Assembly: GCA_004151065.3 (NCBI GenBank)
Contig: NWUY0300001364.1
Coordinates: 8,108 to 28,684 of the forward strand
Reading direction: 5' to 3'
DNA length: 20,577 nucleotides
Source of the DNA: Larix sibirica
Taxonomy: Eukaryota > Streptophyta > Pinopsida > Pinales > Pinaceae
Part shown: positions 1 through 9,019 of the stretch, piece by piece
How the letters are laid out: each line of letters begins with the position of its first letter
Position numbering within the stretch: position 1 is the stretch's first letter
The notes under the pieces: model-generated
Seen by the model: the letters and a program-made list of their open reading frames with translations, nothing else
Databases searched by the model: none
What the model was told of the DNA's origin: nothing
Program-made: the position numbers and the translations under genes

Positions 1-49
1 CCATCTTTGTTTTCTTTTGTTTCCTCCCTATGTTTCGCTTATGAGGGGG
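1..49 (+). mobile_element. 3' internal end of a copia-like LTR retrotransposon with polypurine tract
   Basis: The first 49 bases end in a purine-rich run, ATGAGGGGG at 41-49, directly before a TGTTAG sequence. This is the usual layout of a polypurine tract abutting the 3' LTR of plant copia elements. No coding sequence can be read in so short a stretch, and the rest of the element lies outside the window. The call rests on the tract and on the LTR-like sequence that follows. Confidence 0.45.
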
Positions 50-272
50 TGTTAGTGTTGGTGTTTTCAAATGCAACCAACATGTGTGAGTTGTAAGCTT
101 GTGTAGGTGTTCTTATCTTCCCAACCATTCTTAGCTATAGCTGGGTATCTTCCATGCTATAAATGGAAGACCTTCTCATGTAATTTTTATATATTAGTGT
201 GATACCAATAGATTAATTTTTTTGTTTCTAATGAGACTCATCCACGATCCGGGTTAGTCCTGGATTTCTACA
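50..272 (+). mobile_element. Probable short copia-type 3' LTR
   Basis: This 223-bp stretch begins TGTTAG immediately after the purine tract and ends TTTCTACA, giving the TG...CA termini of an LTR. A TATA box (TATAAA, 158-163) sits about 110 bases before the end, which is a normal U3/R/U5 layout for a short plant LTR. The right boundary is chosen only from the CA ending. The matching 5' LTR is outside the window, so neither LTR identity nor a target duplication can be tested. It could also be a solo LTR next to unrelated sequence. Confidence 0.45.
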
Positions 273-1173
273 AAGCTAGAAGCCTAGTATAGTCATTACA
301 CTACATGCATGGTTTGGAAATTTGATGTGGTTACTTTGGTTCATCTATGCGATGGAAGCTAGAGATGGTTATGCACACGTGCACTAGAAGTTGAGGTATT
401 TAATTTGACACATAGAGTTGAATCTCCATGCAATTGTTAGATAAGAAGATGGAAGTTGTGCATATCAAAAGTAGAGAAAATAAAAGTGAAATATCACACA
501 TATGTTGGAAGCTTGACATAATTACATCATCATGTAAAGGAGTTAACAAGAAGCACTAGAACCAAAGGAGTATTATAATAGGAACCAACTATTAATGTAA
601 CATCTTTTAACAATCATGATAGGAGCAACAACACATGTTGTCATTTCTATCTTATGAACTAGAGTGATTGGGTGAAAGCATGGGTGAGTTTTTAGAGAGG
701 TTACATCTATGAATCATGCGGCACCATTGATGGTACTAGTCCTAAAAACAGTGAATATGAGTACCAATGGAGGAGTATAGTTTTTAAAAAAATGAGTGTT
801 GTGATTAGTAATGAGGACAAGATATGTAAGTAGGTATGTTGGTTGACAATTATTGGTTATAATGATGGCAATCACGCTTCCAAGGTGGTAAGAGGCACTT
901 GATGGCTAATTTACATGGAAACATAAAAGAGAGTTGATGAACAAACATGAATGGGTTATGTAAGAGGGTATTAAGAATTGGAAGAACTTATATTCGATTA
1001 GTGGTGGGAGAAATTACAATATTTCTAAAGATTTAGTAAAGACTTTAGTATGATTAGTTTTAGGGAGACTTTTACCACCAACAAATTACTAGTCCATGCA
1101 AGAGTTCCATGAAGAACAATAATTTTGAATCATGATTAATTATTCAAAGTAGTTATTAAAAAATAGAGTGAGC
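273..1173. other. Unassigned AT-rich intergenic DNA
   Basis: There is no reading frame longer than a few dozen codons and no RNA gene or repeat boundary I can support. Purine-rich stretches around 480-780 could be a decayed element interior next to the LTR, but no protein motif is readable. Confidence 0.5.
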
Positions 1174-1403
1174 TAAAGTCTAGACGATTTGCACCTTCTC
1201 CGGTGAGTTTGGTTGGAATCCGACAACATGATTTGTTGTTGGAATTGCAATTTTGATTGCAAAAATGGATCCAGGGCCCTTGAATACCCCTGGGGCACCC
1301 CGATTATGCCATCCCAACAACTAAAAACTCTCATTTCAACAATTTTCGCTGGATTTTGACCGAAAAATTTGTTGGATAGTGGGTGCAAATCGTATAGACT
1401 TTA
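1174..1403. mobile_element. MITE-like element with 22-bp terminal inverted repeats
   Basis: Positions 1174-1195 and 1382-1403 are inverted copies matching at 21 of 22 bases; the left arm contains GACGATTTGCACC and the right arm GGTGCAAATCGT. The 230-bp interior is richer in GC than its surroundings and has no coding capacity worth naming. The size, paired termini and lack of a gene fit a non-autonomous DNA transposon. No clear target-site duplication flanks the core arms, and weaker inverted similarity may extend further outward, so the true ends and superfamily are uncertain. Confidence 0.6.
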
Positions 1404-1794
1404 ACTTATCGCTTAAAAAACTAGTAAAAACTTTCAAATATATAATAAATTTTATGGAAAAGTAAATTTCACTCATATTAAGTTGGTCATTATAGTGTAA
1501 TCTAAAAGAATCACATGATTAAATAAAAATTGGAAATAGGAAAAAATTACATTGGAATGAAAACACTTTGACAATAAAACCTATGTTTTAAAAAAACTAA
1601 AAGTCGAAGTCAATGTGAAAGTGCCTTCCAAATGGAATTTCACTAAGGTGATGAAGCAAGGGTGTTGTGCACTAACTAAATTTCCAAATTGACACCTTCA
1701 AAGAACATGCTAATTGAATTTACAAGGTGTTTGACCATGACCTGCCCATGTTTTTGTGTTGACTGATCTCGTGTGTGAGGCACGCATTTATTTT
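1404..1794. other. Unassigned AT-rich intergenic DNA
   Basis: No gene, RNA or clear repeat is visible. The stretch separates the inverted-repeat element from the 3' end of the LINE fragment to its right. Confidence 0.5.
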
Positions 1795-2470
1795 TTCAAG
1801 GAGAAAAAAACTATACTTTTGCTATTATAAAATCAAAAAGTACTTTTCCATATTACATAGACAGTCTGGTTAAGGCCAAAATGATACCATAGTATCTGAA
1901 AATGACTAACAAAAGGCCCAACCTTCCAGCAAAACAAGGATCCAAAAATAGCAAGAGCAGCCTACAATACTGCTATATATGAAAAGCTTACAAAAAACAA
2001 AACTCCAACAAGACTTAGTCTTCTAGGAAAGGAACACAACCATTAAAGTGAAGATCACCATCAATCCACTCTTCCCAAACTAAAATTCCTTCTTCTTCAT
2101 AGAGAGATTCTTTAGAAAGAGCATCCGCTATGTCATTTAGTTCCCTATAAATGTGATCAATTTTCCAATCATAGAAAGAGGCCAACCATTTCTCAATTCT
2201 GTAACCCCAGTGTTGAAAGGAAATATGGTTTAAATTAAGTATCTTCTTAATCCAGTTAACAACCATCATATAGCATTTCAGAATTCTCATATTGTCAATG
2301 CCAAAAAACACAACCATTTTAAGGAGACACCAGAGAGCAAGGATTTTTGCTTTGGAGTTTGTACCTTCACCGCAGTTTAACTTAAATTTGAAAACATGTT
2401 CCAAATTGATGATTAAGTAAGCTCCAACAAAAAAAAACCGTTAACCACGGCTCCATAAAAAAATACGGAA
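1795..2470 (-). mobile_element. 5'-truncated L1-type LINE: RNase H end plus 3' UTR
   Basis: Read on the minus strand, the stretch gives a degenerate RNase H domain (about 2470 down to 2015) followed by roughly 220 bases of non-coding tail ending near a T/A-rich run at 1787-1810. Most of the element is absent, as expected from incomplete reverse transcription of a LINE. Its RNase H sequence differs clearly from that of the larger LINE at 3690-8810, so this is a separate insertion, probably from another subfamily. Both ends are approximate. Confidence 0.6.
2015..2470 (-). pseudogene. Dead LINE RNase H domain
   Basis: RNase H would degrade the RNA strand of RNA/DNA hybrids during LINE integration. 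Recognisable family blocks are GEGTNSKA, the MVVNW stretch, and HIYRELNDIADALSKE near the C terminus. Three of the four catalytic acidic positions appear lost: the family FFDGA reads FFYGA (about 2452-2466, out of frame with the rest), the Glu of the A-E-L block is Lys (AKI), and the GDS block reads CYM. The last Asp, in NDIADALSK, is kept. A frameshift separates the first block from the others. The 129-codon open stretch (2015-2404) starts at no natural start codon. Identity is good; function is not expected. Confidence 0.7.
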
Positions 2471-2827
2471 GTCTTGGAAGAGATATGTAAGTTCATAAGA
2501 TGACTTCTTTTGCAAATATATTTGTTCTGTTGAGGATCAGAGATATGCATACCCATAATTTTTTAGACAATGTGGGATGGCATTGTTCCATTAAACACAT
2601 TATCCGTGCTTGGAATAGCTTCTCCCTATTTCCATATTTTGGTTAATTATAATTATATCATTTATTTTTATTTCACATGCATAATTCATGAGTTTTTCTT
2701 ATATGTAAAAAAAATATAAATGGTTTAGGTAAATTAATTGTATTGGTTAACAATGTTGTAAATACAAATGATTTAAGTAAATTAAATGTATTGGTTAATG
2801 ATGTTTTAGTTTTGAATTTTTATCAAG
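2471..2827. other. Unassigned AT-rich DNA
   Basis: Nothing coding is visible. Part of it, on the minus strand up to about 2640, may be further decayed upstream sequence of the LINE fragment, but no motif confirms that. Confidence 0.4.
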
Positions 2828-3010
2828 TCTCACTAGCGTGGTTGGTATTCGAGGGATTTCGTTTGTTAGGCGGCCCAAGGTTTGAAACTTGGAAATGTGT
2901 AGGAGACACCAAAAAAAACCATCCAAGCTAAGGGTTGGTGTGGTCTAGTCCGGGTGTGATCCCCAAATGATCTTAACGGCTTAGATGCCACTGGATTGTG
3001 GTTTGGATTA
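2828..3010 (+). mobile_element. tRNA-derived SINE-like sequence
   Basis: An A-box-like motif (TAGCGTGGTTGG, 2834-2845) is followed 45 bases later by a B-box-like motif (GGTTTGAAACTTGG, 2879-2892). These are the two internal RNA polymerase III promoter elements of tRNA genes and tRNA-derived SINEs, at near-normal spacing. The sequence does not fold into an intact tRNA and runs on into a non-tRNA body with GTCTAGTCCGGGTGTGATCC-type sequence, as a SINE would. No poly(A) tail or target duplication was confirmed, so both ends are estimates. Confidence 0.55.
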
Positions 3011-3689
3011 AATAAAGTTTTGTTTGTCTATTCATTTTTCATAAATTTATGTAATTGGTTGTTTTAAAATGTATCAAAATCCTTAAAAACAAATTTTATG
3101 ATCAAAGTATAATTCTAAAGAAGAAGTTCAATAAAGAGATTGAGTTTGTCTATTATTAACTTTTTTTTCACATAAAAAAACTCATAATATTTTATTATAG
3201 TAAATACATTACAACCTTCAAATGCACAAGGTATGATCATTTAGCTATCAACTTGGTCATAAGTTAAAATCCTTAACTCTCCCATAATGGATCTAATCAT
3301 TCAGATTGCAAAATCATTTTATACAACATCATACCATTTCTAGCACTCCATCTTTATATAAAACAAGTACAACTATACATGTTCATCCCACACTTTCGGG
3401 CTACTTAACAGAGAATCTCGGCCTTTGTGTAAGTGTCATTTTAGTTAGATCTTGCAATTCTGGTCACAAACAAAGTCTTAACTCTCCCATTATTAATGAC
3501 AACAATGTGCCTTGTACTTGTTCATGACATATTTCAAAACTGAATTTCATATAATCGAGTGGTTAAGACTAGCCAAATATGTTCATCAAATCATAATTGG
3601 AGTCTGGAGACATTCATAGAGCATCTCATAGGCATATCTGTTTGATCATGTTGGATCAAACTCTCTCTATGTTGGAACGCTTGACACTA
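3011..3689. other. Unassigned AT-rich intergenic DNA
   Basis: The open frames here are short and resemble no family I know. CTTAACTCTCCCAT-type segments occur near 3270 and 3478, suggesting a diverged repeat. A tRNA A-box-like string (GAGTGGTTAAGAC) near 3557 has no good B box after it. Confidence 0.4.
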
Positions 3690-3766
3690 ACTGATCAAAA
3701 TTTCATATAATAAGATACAGACTTGGAAAACTGTAGATTCAACAAGAGCATCAAAAACAGGATTAG

Positions 3767-4272
3767 TCAAAATCTCATTTTGTAGCTTCCTGTAGCATTT
3801 GAAATAAACCAACCCCCTTTCTTTTCTAGCTTGTCTACATCAATATTTAATTCTCTATACACATGTTGGAAGGTCACTTCTTCGAACTTTTTACCGAGCC
3901 TCCTACTTTCTTCAAGAAGTGCTTGAAGATATATGTTTTGGTTTTTATACTCACATGTTTCCAATTGATCACTAGCAATGAGTCTCCAAATACTTTTAGT
4001 CTTTCTATACCTTGATATGAAGTTAGTGGTAATAACAACCATAGAGCATTCAACTCTGCATAATTATTTGATCCTGTACCCAAACCAGTAAAACTATTGG
4101 AATCTTCCAAGCACAAAACTCCACCTACTCCGCATAATATATTGTCTCCATATGATGCCCCATCAAAGAAATCCCTTGTGGAGGAACCATCTACTTCTAC
4201 ATGTTTTAAGACCCTTGCAGCATTTACTTTGAATTCTTGATGAAAGTGCCTAAAGATACTTAAACTCTGCAT
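3767..4272 (-). pseudogene. LINE ORF2 RNase H domain, split by a frameshift
   Basis: The first frame (4272-3874) contains FDGAS, CGVGGVL, NNYAELNALW and FGDSLLVINW. A frameshift around 3960 moves the reading to the frame ending at 3767, which contains TFQHVYRELNIDVDKLEKKG. Together these carry all four acidic catalytic positions of RNase H: the Asp of FDGAS, Glu of AEL, Asp of GDS and the final Asp in NIDVDKL. That contrasts with the mutated endonuclease and RT of the same element, although the frameshift still prevents one intact protein. The stop at 3767 should mark the original ORF2 end. Confidence 0.75.
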
Positions 4273-4302
4273 AGTACAAAGGAACTCTGGAAGATTTTGT
4301 TC

Positions 4303-5103
4303 CTAAAAAAGACTAGCATTTTTTGCAAGCCAAATACTCTGACGTATGATAGCCGGAAGGGCTCCGTAACTCTTCAATTCCTTTTTATTGCACCAGATGC
4401 GTAAGAAGTCTTCCACTGAATTTCCTTCCCAAGCTATCCCTTCCCCCAAGCAAACTCCAATATCCTTCCACACGTGTTTAGTAAAGCAACACTCCACTTC
4501 CAGATGGTAATTGCTTTCCTCAATGTTCTTACAAAGATAACACATTCCAAGGCCTAATTTATTTCTACATTGGAGATGATCCCATGTTAGTGATTTATTG
4601 GATAGCAGAAACCATAAGAATAGTTTTGCTTTGAAAGGACAATTAATTTTCTATAGGACCCTCCACCACTAGGTCGAATTCCCCTTCCAATCTTCAATCA
4701 TTAGCACTTTATAGCCTTCCTTTGGAGTGTACTTCCCATTCATAGCACAAATCCATACAAAAGAATCCTTTCTCCCTTGGAGCCTAAGATGACTTTCTTT
4801 TAGTTTCCCAGTATAGACCTCCCATTCTTGCTCCCCCATTGAGACATCCCGTTGTTAGATGTTAATTTGATTTATAGTAGCCAAGCCCTGCTCTCGAAGG
4901 TGCTTAATCATATTTAGCAGCAAATAATGCTAATTTTCACATCCCACTCAAGGGTCCTCCCCCACACAAACACTTTTACCATCACCAGCTCTCCAAGCTA
5001 AGCCTTTCCTGATAGATCAAAATCCGAAACAACTGTTTTCCAGATAATAGATCCATTAAGTACTATCTTCCTGGGCTTTCTGATCTAGTCATTTAAAGAA
5101 AGG
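4303..5103 (-). pseudogene. LINE ORF2 C-terminal region with zf-RVT zinc-binding domain
   Basis: After the RT thumb, minus-strand reading gives a block ending in SVCVGEDP (near 4950), a long variable section, then PFKAKLFLWFL (about 4640-4608) leading into CYLCKNIEESNYHLEVEC and HVW. This is the zf-RVT pattern CX2C...HX4C...HxxW common between RT and RNase H in plant LINEs. The last 80 codons (4303-4545) are open; the rest carries stops, including codons where the family has Trp (4651-4653, 4669-4671, 4948-4950). It is part of the same dead ORF2. Confidence 0.7.
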
Positions 5104-6456
5104 GGACTTATATATTTTTGTTCCACCAAGGCATCCCAAAGCCCCTATTTTTGTTGCTAGTGCCTTTGAGAAGGGAACCAAACTCTTTATACCCCAATCT
5201 CCCAATAACTTTGGGACTGGAATCACCTTCTAGTTAACCCATTCATAACCTATCCTTTCAATCGTACCAAACTAGAAGAACCTCATGGATAGTTTTGATA
5301 TCTTATCCAATATGCCTCTTGCAATCTAGGATAAACACCAATACACAAGTATGGTTGATAATACTGATGATATCATGGTCAATCTACCTCTTTAGATAGC
5401 CATCTTAGGCACCAATTGTATATTCTCTTTTCACATTTGATAACCAACCATTCCCAATCTTTAATCCTGTAAGAATGAGGTTTGAGCCTAAAACCCAAAT
5501 ATTTTAATCGTTCCTCTAGTGGGATCACTTTAAAATTCAACAACTTACCAAAGAACCTCATATCATATTCCTTAACTCCATATCTAGTGACAGATGAATT
5601 TCTTTCATTTACCTCCATTCTAGTTGCATTACAAAACAGGTTTAGAATATATGAAAGCTTCTCGAATTCTTTTATCGTACCTTCAAAAAATATCAAGATG
5701 TAATCGACGAACAAGAAATGTGTAAGGTATAACTTTCCTCCTACGCATACTCCTTTGAAGCTTCATGTCCTTTTAGCATCAATTAATGCTCTGCTTAACC
5801 CTTCAGTCACAAAAAGGAATAAAAGAGGTGCTAAAGGGAAACCTTGTTTAATCCCTCGGCCAGGTTTGAAAAAAGAAGAAATTGTGCCATTCATAAGGAC
5901 CACAAAGGAGACTGATGTTAAACAATCCATTATCCAACAAATGAAATGAACACTGAAACTCACTTGCGACATAATCGTCTGCATGAAAAACCAGGTTACA
6001 TGATCATAGTCTCTAGAAATATTTATCTTTACCACCACTGCATTTTTCCTTTTAACCCTTATTGAATGAATACCTTCTTGGGCTATTCCTATACCCTCGT
6101 GAATTTGTCTACCTGAAAGAAAATCGAACTGTTCATTAGAGAAATTTGTTATAGGATTCCCGTGATTCTAGTTGAAATAATTTTTGCCATGATCTTGTAA
6201 ACCCTATTACATAATGCAATTGGCATGAAATCATCAAATTATCAACATCATTCTTTTTTGGAATAAGAGAAATGAAAGTAGTATTAAAGACCATTAACAT
6301 TCTGCATTGCTTTCTAGAATCCTCTACTACTCTTGGAAAATATTCCTCCACTGTCTCCGGGGTACCTAAGAAGAACTCAATCGGTAGGCCATCATGCCCT
6401 GGGATTTTTTCTTTTTTTAAACTATGAAGCGTCTTCTCCAACTCTTCCTTTGAAAC
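5104..6456 (-). pseudogene. LINE ORF2 reverse transcriptase domain, inactivated
   Basis: RT blocks can be followed in order: KIPGHDGLP with FISLIPKKND (6441-6250), then after a frameshift near 6235 a P-I-A-L-C-N block, a stop and another shift near 6150, then GRQIHEGI, VKINISRDYDHVTW (about 6036-5995), the GIKQGFPLAP block (about 5855) and HFLFVDYILIF (about 5715). A TGA at 5763-5765 precedes the last block. Two of the three active-site acids are altered: motif A reads K-I-N where the family has an Asp, and the second Asp of the F-x-D-D box is Tyr. Beyond 5379 the thumb region continues in another frame with several TAG stops. Confidence 0.8.
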
Positions 6457-6789
6457 TTATTTCATCAAATCCCTGTTATTCTCCTCATTAAAAAAATTAG
6501 GATATAATTGAGATAATTTCACCATTTTTTCAACAAAAACCTTTTCATCTTCTTTGAAGATTTTCCGAAAATGAGCCACCCCCTTGTTTTCCATATCTTT
6601 GAAACTTGTGACCTCTTCATTAGCCTCATTTTTTAGTTTCCAAATTGAATTCACTAATTTTCGATGATTAGCGAAATTGTGAAAATACTTCATATTTTCA
6701 TCACCACTGGCCAACCACAAAGCCCTACTTTTCATCCTCCAATCTGCATCTTTATTTTCCAAAGTTTTTCTTCTTTTTTCCTCCAGATC
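6457..6789 (-). pseudogene. LINE ORF2 linker between endonuclease and RT
   Basis: This stretch is in the same frame as the endonuclease, with only the TAA at 6790-6792 between them. It contains ADWRMKSRALWLASGDEN and KYFHNFANHRK, matching the conserved linker that precedes reverse transcriptase in plant L1 ORF2 (the W-x-x-x-G-D-x-N...F-H block). A further in-frame TAA at 6457-6459 separates it from the RT start. The apparent start codons in this region are not real starts; it is one decayed ORF. Confidence 0.7.
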
Positions 6790-7800
6790 TTACACTTCAT
6801 TTTTAGACTCCACTTCTATGAATCCAAGACCTCCTGTCTCATACAAAAACTCTGTTCTTGAGTCTGTTACTCTTAACTCTCTATCCTCACTCAAGATCTG
6901 TTTACTAGCCCAATCTTTAATCTTTTCTTTAGCAATCTTTAAATTGTTTAAAAACTGGATATATTCTAACTCCCTAGAGTTACAGTCATATGGAATCCAA
7001 TAAGTCTGCAATAACTTTATATAGTTTTTATCTTCTATCCATAAAGGATTAAATTTGAAAGGACTCGATGGTTTTACAGATCCCCCCACCAATTCAAACA
7101 CCACTAGGAGATGATGCGAGTCTTCTCCTGTCTTGATCCACTGCCTCATTGGAACTGACAGTTCTAACAAACTCTCCGATACCAGAAAGCGATCCAATTG
7201 CTTCGCAATATTATCCCTTCTCCCTCTTCGGTTAAACCAAGTGGGTTTTAACTTGATTGGGCCAATGTCATAGAACCCATTACTTTCCAACAAATTTAAA
7301 AAGAAACATGATAATAAATCTGTGCGTATAGAATTTCCCCAAACCTCTGACTAACCCAAGGAAAAGTTTAAATCTCCTCCCATTATGATATTTTTCTGCT
7401 TAATACAATATTTATCTATCACATATTCCCCAAAAGGAATTTTGTCACTATATGGCCCATATAGGTTGAGAAACAAAAATTCCCTGTTCAATTCATAAGA
7501 AAGTAAAGTCACTCTCAACCTAGAATCAAATGCCCAAGCATTCAAAAACTTCATTGATTTCCTTTTCCATCTTGTAATCAAACCCCTAGATTTTCTTTTC
7601 GAAAATACAAAACCAAACTCCCAGCCACTAAATAACACTTCCAAATTCTTCACTATCTTCTCTCCCTGACTCATAATTTTCTGCAAAGAGATAACATCTG
7701 GTTTCAAATTGTCGACCAAACGATGCAAGGATAGATTCTTTGAGGCATTAGCCAACCCGTACAATTCAAATAGATAGAGATCATAAGGGACCCCTTCCAA
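6790..7800 (-). pseudogene. LINE ORF2 endonuclease domain, inactivated
   Basis: This is the apurinic-like endonuclease that would nick target DNA to prime reverse transcription. The two open stretches either side of 7351-7353 share one frame and are separated only by a TAG stop. Visible family blocks in order are LKPDVISLQK, SRGLITRWK, LYGPYS, IMGGDLN, PTWFNRRG with LDRFLVS, and DSHHLLVVFEL. The catalytic Glu of the L-Q-E block is Lys, and the S-D-H block near the end reads S-H-H. The GGDLN Asp and Asn are kept. The expected W-N start motif is also disrupted near 7770. A TAA at 6790-6792 closes the second stretch. Confidence 0.75.
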
Positions 7801-7984
7801 GGGATTTTTCTCTAATCACCCCACTGATCATTCTATGTTTTCCTGAAGCTATATACCACATGACCTTTTCTTGAACTAGATGAAGATATGATTTCCTTCA
7901 TTTTCCCAATTTAGATTTGGCCACATTCATGCCCATCCCTCCTAAGCATTCCCCCTTGAAACTCTCTTGCCATTCCTTACAAGA

Positions 7985-8209
7985 CTAGAGAAAATACCTC
8001 CCCTCCTTTTCTAGATTCTGGTTTATCAAAGATACTTCTTTGTCAGCGGGAGCGCCATAATATTCATTCCCCAAAAGATGATCTTGAAATCTAGAATCAA
8101 ACTTAACAATTCGCTCTGAGGATTTCAACGCTTTCCTTAGAACACAACTTGAAATTTTACCAAGATTTTTAGAATGAAATTTTAACAGTTTATCTCTCTT
8201 AGAATCCAT
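7985..8209 (-). pseudogene. Frameshifted continuation of LINE ORF1 tail
   Basis: A 74-codon stretch rich in Lys, Ser and Asp (starting MDSKRDKLLKF) overlaps the end of the zinc-knuckle frame but lies in another frame. It most likely continues the poorly conserved ORF1 C-terminal region after a frameshift near 8209. No domain is recognisable, so the assignment rests on its position between the knuckle and the endonuclease. Confidence 0.45.
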
Positions 8210-8810
8210 TTTATTAAAGGAAGACTCTGAATTAAATTCAAAGGCATGATCTGTCCATCATACTTCTCTAATTGTAATAGAATGTGATCTTTTAAAGACA
8301 TACCTGATTCTAAAGATCTCATCTCTTTTTTATCAATATTGACAAGACTGACCTTCGAGGGAGCTTCTTTATCTTGAGAAATTTCTAACACCAACAAATG
8401 CTTGAATTCTGTCTCTGTCCTTTTAATTTCCTTCGAATTGATGAGACTGTGAGTCTCTCCATGCTGAAGACCTATTGAATCAATGGCATGAACGCTTACT
8501 AAATCCCCATTCTCCTTTACCTTCCTTCTATCTGATTTTGCCGTCTTTTCACTTTTCTTCCTCCATATTGTCCTTCTAAAAGGGAAAGCTATAGAACAAT
8601 CCACCATTATGTGACCGTGATTATGACATCTATTGCACTTAAAAGGTATTCCTGAGTAGTGAAGATCTTGCAAGTAGACTTTGTTCCTCGCAGATATTTC
8701 GAGACTTTATGCTAAACCCTCTTGTAGATCAAAATTGACAAGAATTAGAGCTACACAAAAGACCCCTGATTCCAGATATGACTAATCTTATTCCACATAC
8801 GAACCCAAAG
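8182..8810 (-). pseudogene. LINE ORF1 (RNA-binding, zinc-knuckle) fragment
   Basis: ORF1 proteins of plant L1 elements bind element RNA through a DUF4283-like N-terminal domain and a zinc knuckle. The clearest block is GIPFKCNRCHNHGHIMVDC (about 8655-8599), a CX2CX4HX4C knuckle following the family's usual G-I-P-F-x-C lead-in. Upstream, towards 8810, two frames contain readable pieces of the DUF4283 region (LWVRMWNKI, then VNFDLQEGLA), separated by a frameshift and an in-frame stop near 8710. A charged, Lys/Glu-rich tail follows the knuckle. The first part of the ORF is missing. Confidence 0.7.
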
Positions 8811-8994
8811 TGTAATACCCCGTGTTTTAAGCCCCGAACATATGCAAATTGTAATTGTTTATTATTGTGGCACTAGGTGCCAAGACAAGGGTCTTTAAGG
8901 ACCGAGAGNTACATGTTGTTCTCTCAGTTAAGATCCTAAATCAGATTGAAGTAAATTCTGAAAAACTAACATTTTTACGTTGTGAGATATTACA
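8811..8994. mobile_element. Possible small solo LTR or TRIM-like unit
   Basis: The 184-bp stretch starts TGTAATACCCCG and ends GATATTACA, so its ends form a perfect 7-bp inverted repeat (TGTAATA / TATTACA) with TG...CA termini. The five flanking bases, CAAAG on the left and CATAG on the right, match at four of five positions, like an aged target duplication. It begins exactly where recognisable LINE ORF1 stops. It is short for an LTR and no internal element is present. One ambiguous base (N) lies at 8909. Confidence 0.4.
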
Positions 8995-9019
8995 CATAGG
9001 TATTTTTTATTGGATAAAC

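Larger units (their letters stand above)
3690..8810 (-). mobile_element. Degenerate L1-type LINE (non-LTR retrotransposon)
   Basis: Running from high to low coordinates, the element shows part of ORF1 with a CCHC zinc knuckle, then endonuclease, reverse transcriptase, zf-RVT and RNase H. This is the domain order of plant L1-clade LINEs. Both proteins are broken by many in-frame stops and several frameshifts, and key catalytic residues are changed. The 5' end is truncated inside ORF1 near 8810, where a sequence with LTR-like termini begins. The 3' end is placed near 3690, past the RNase H stop, with no clear poly(A) tail. The length, about 5.1 kb, is close to that of a nearly complete plant L1. 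Confidence 0.85.

Noticed and set aside
1173-1388. 71-codon minus-strand frame
   Set aside because: It spans most of the inverted-repeat element and its arm; composition and position point to a MITE rather than a gene.
3557-3600. A-box-like GAGTGGTTAAGAC as a tRNA gene
   Set aside because: No matching B box or cloverleaf arms follow at the right distance.
5482-5949. Plus-strand frames opposite the reverse transcriptase
   Set aside because: They are antisense shadows of recognisable minus-strand RT blocks.
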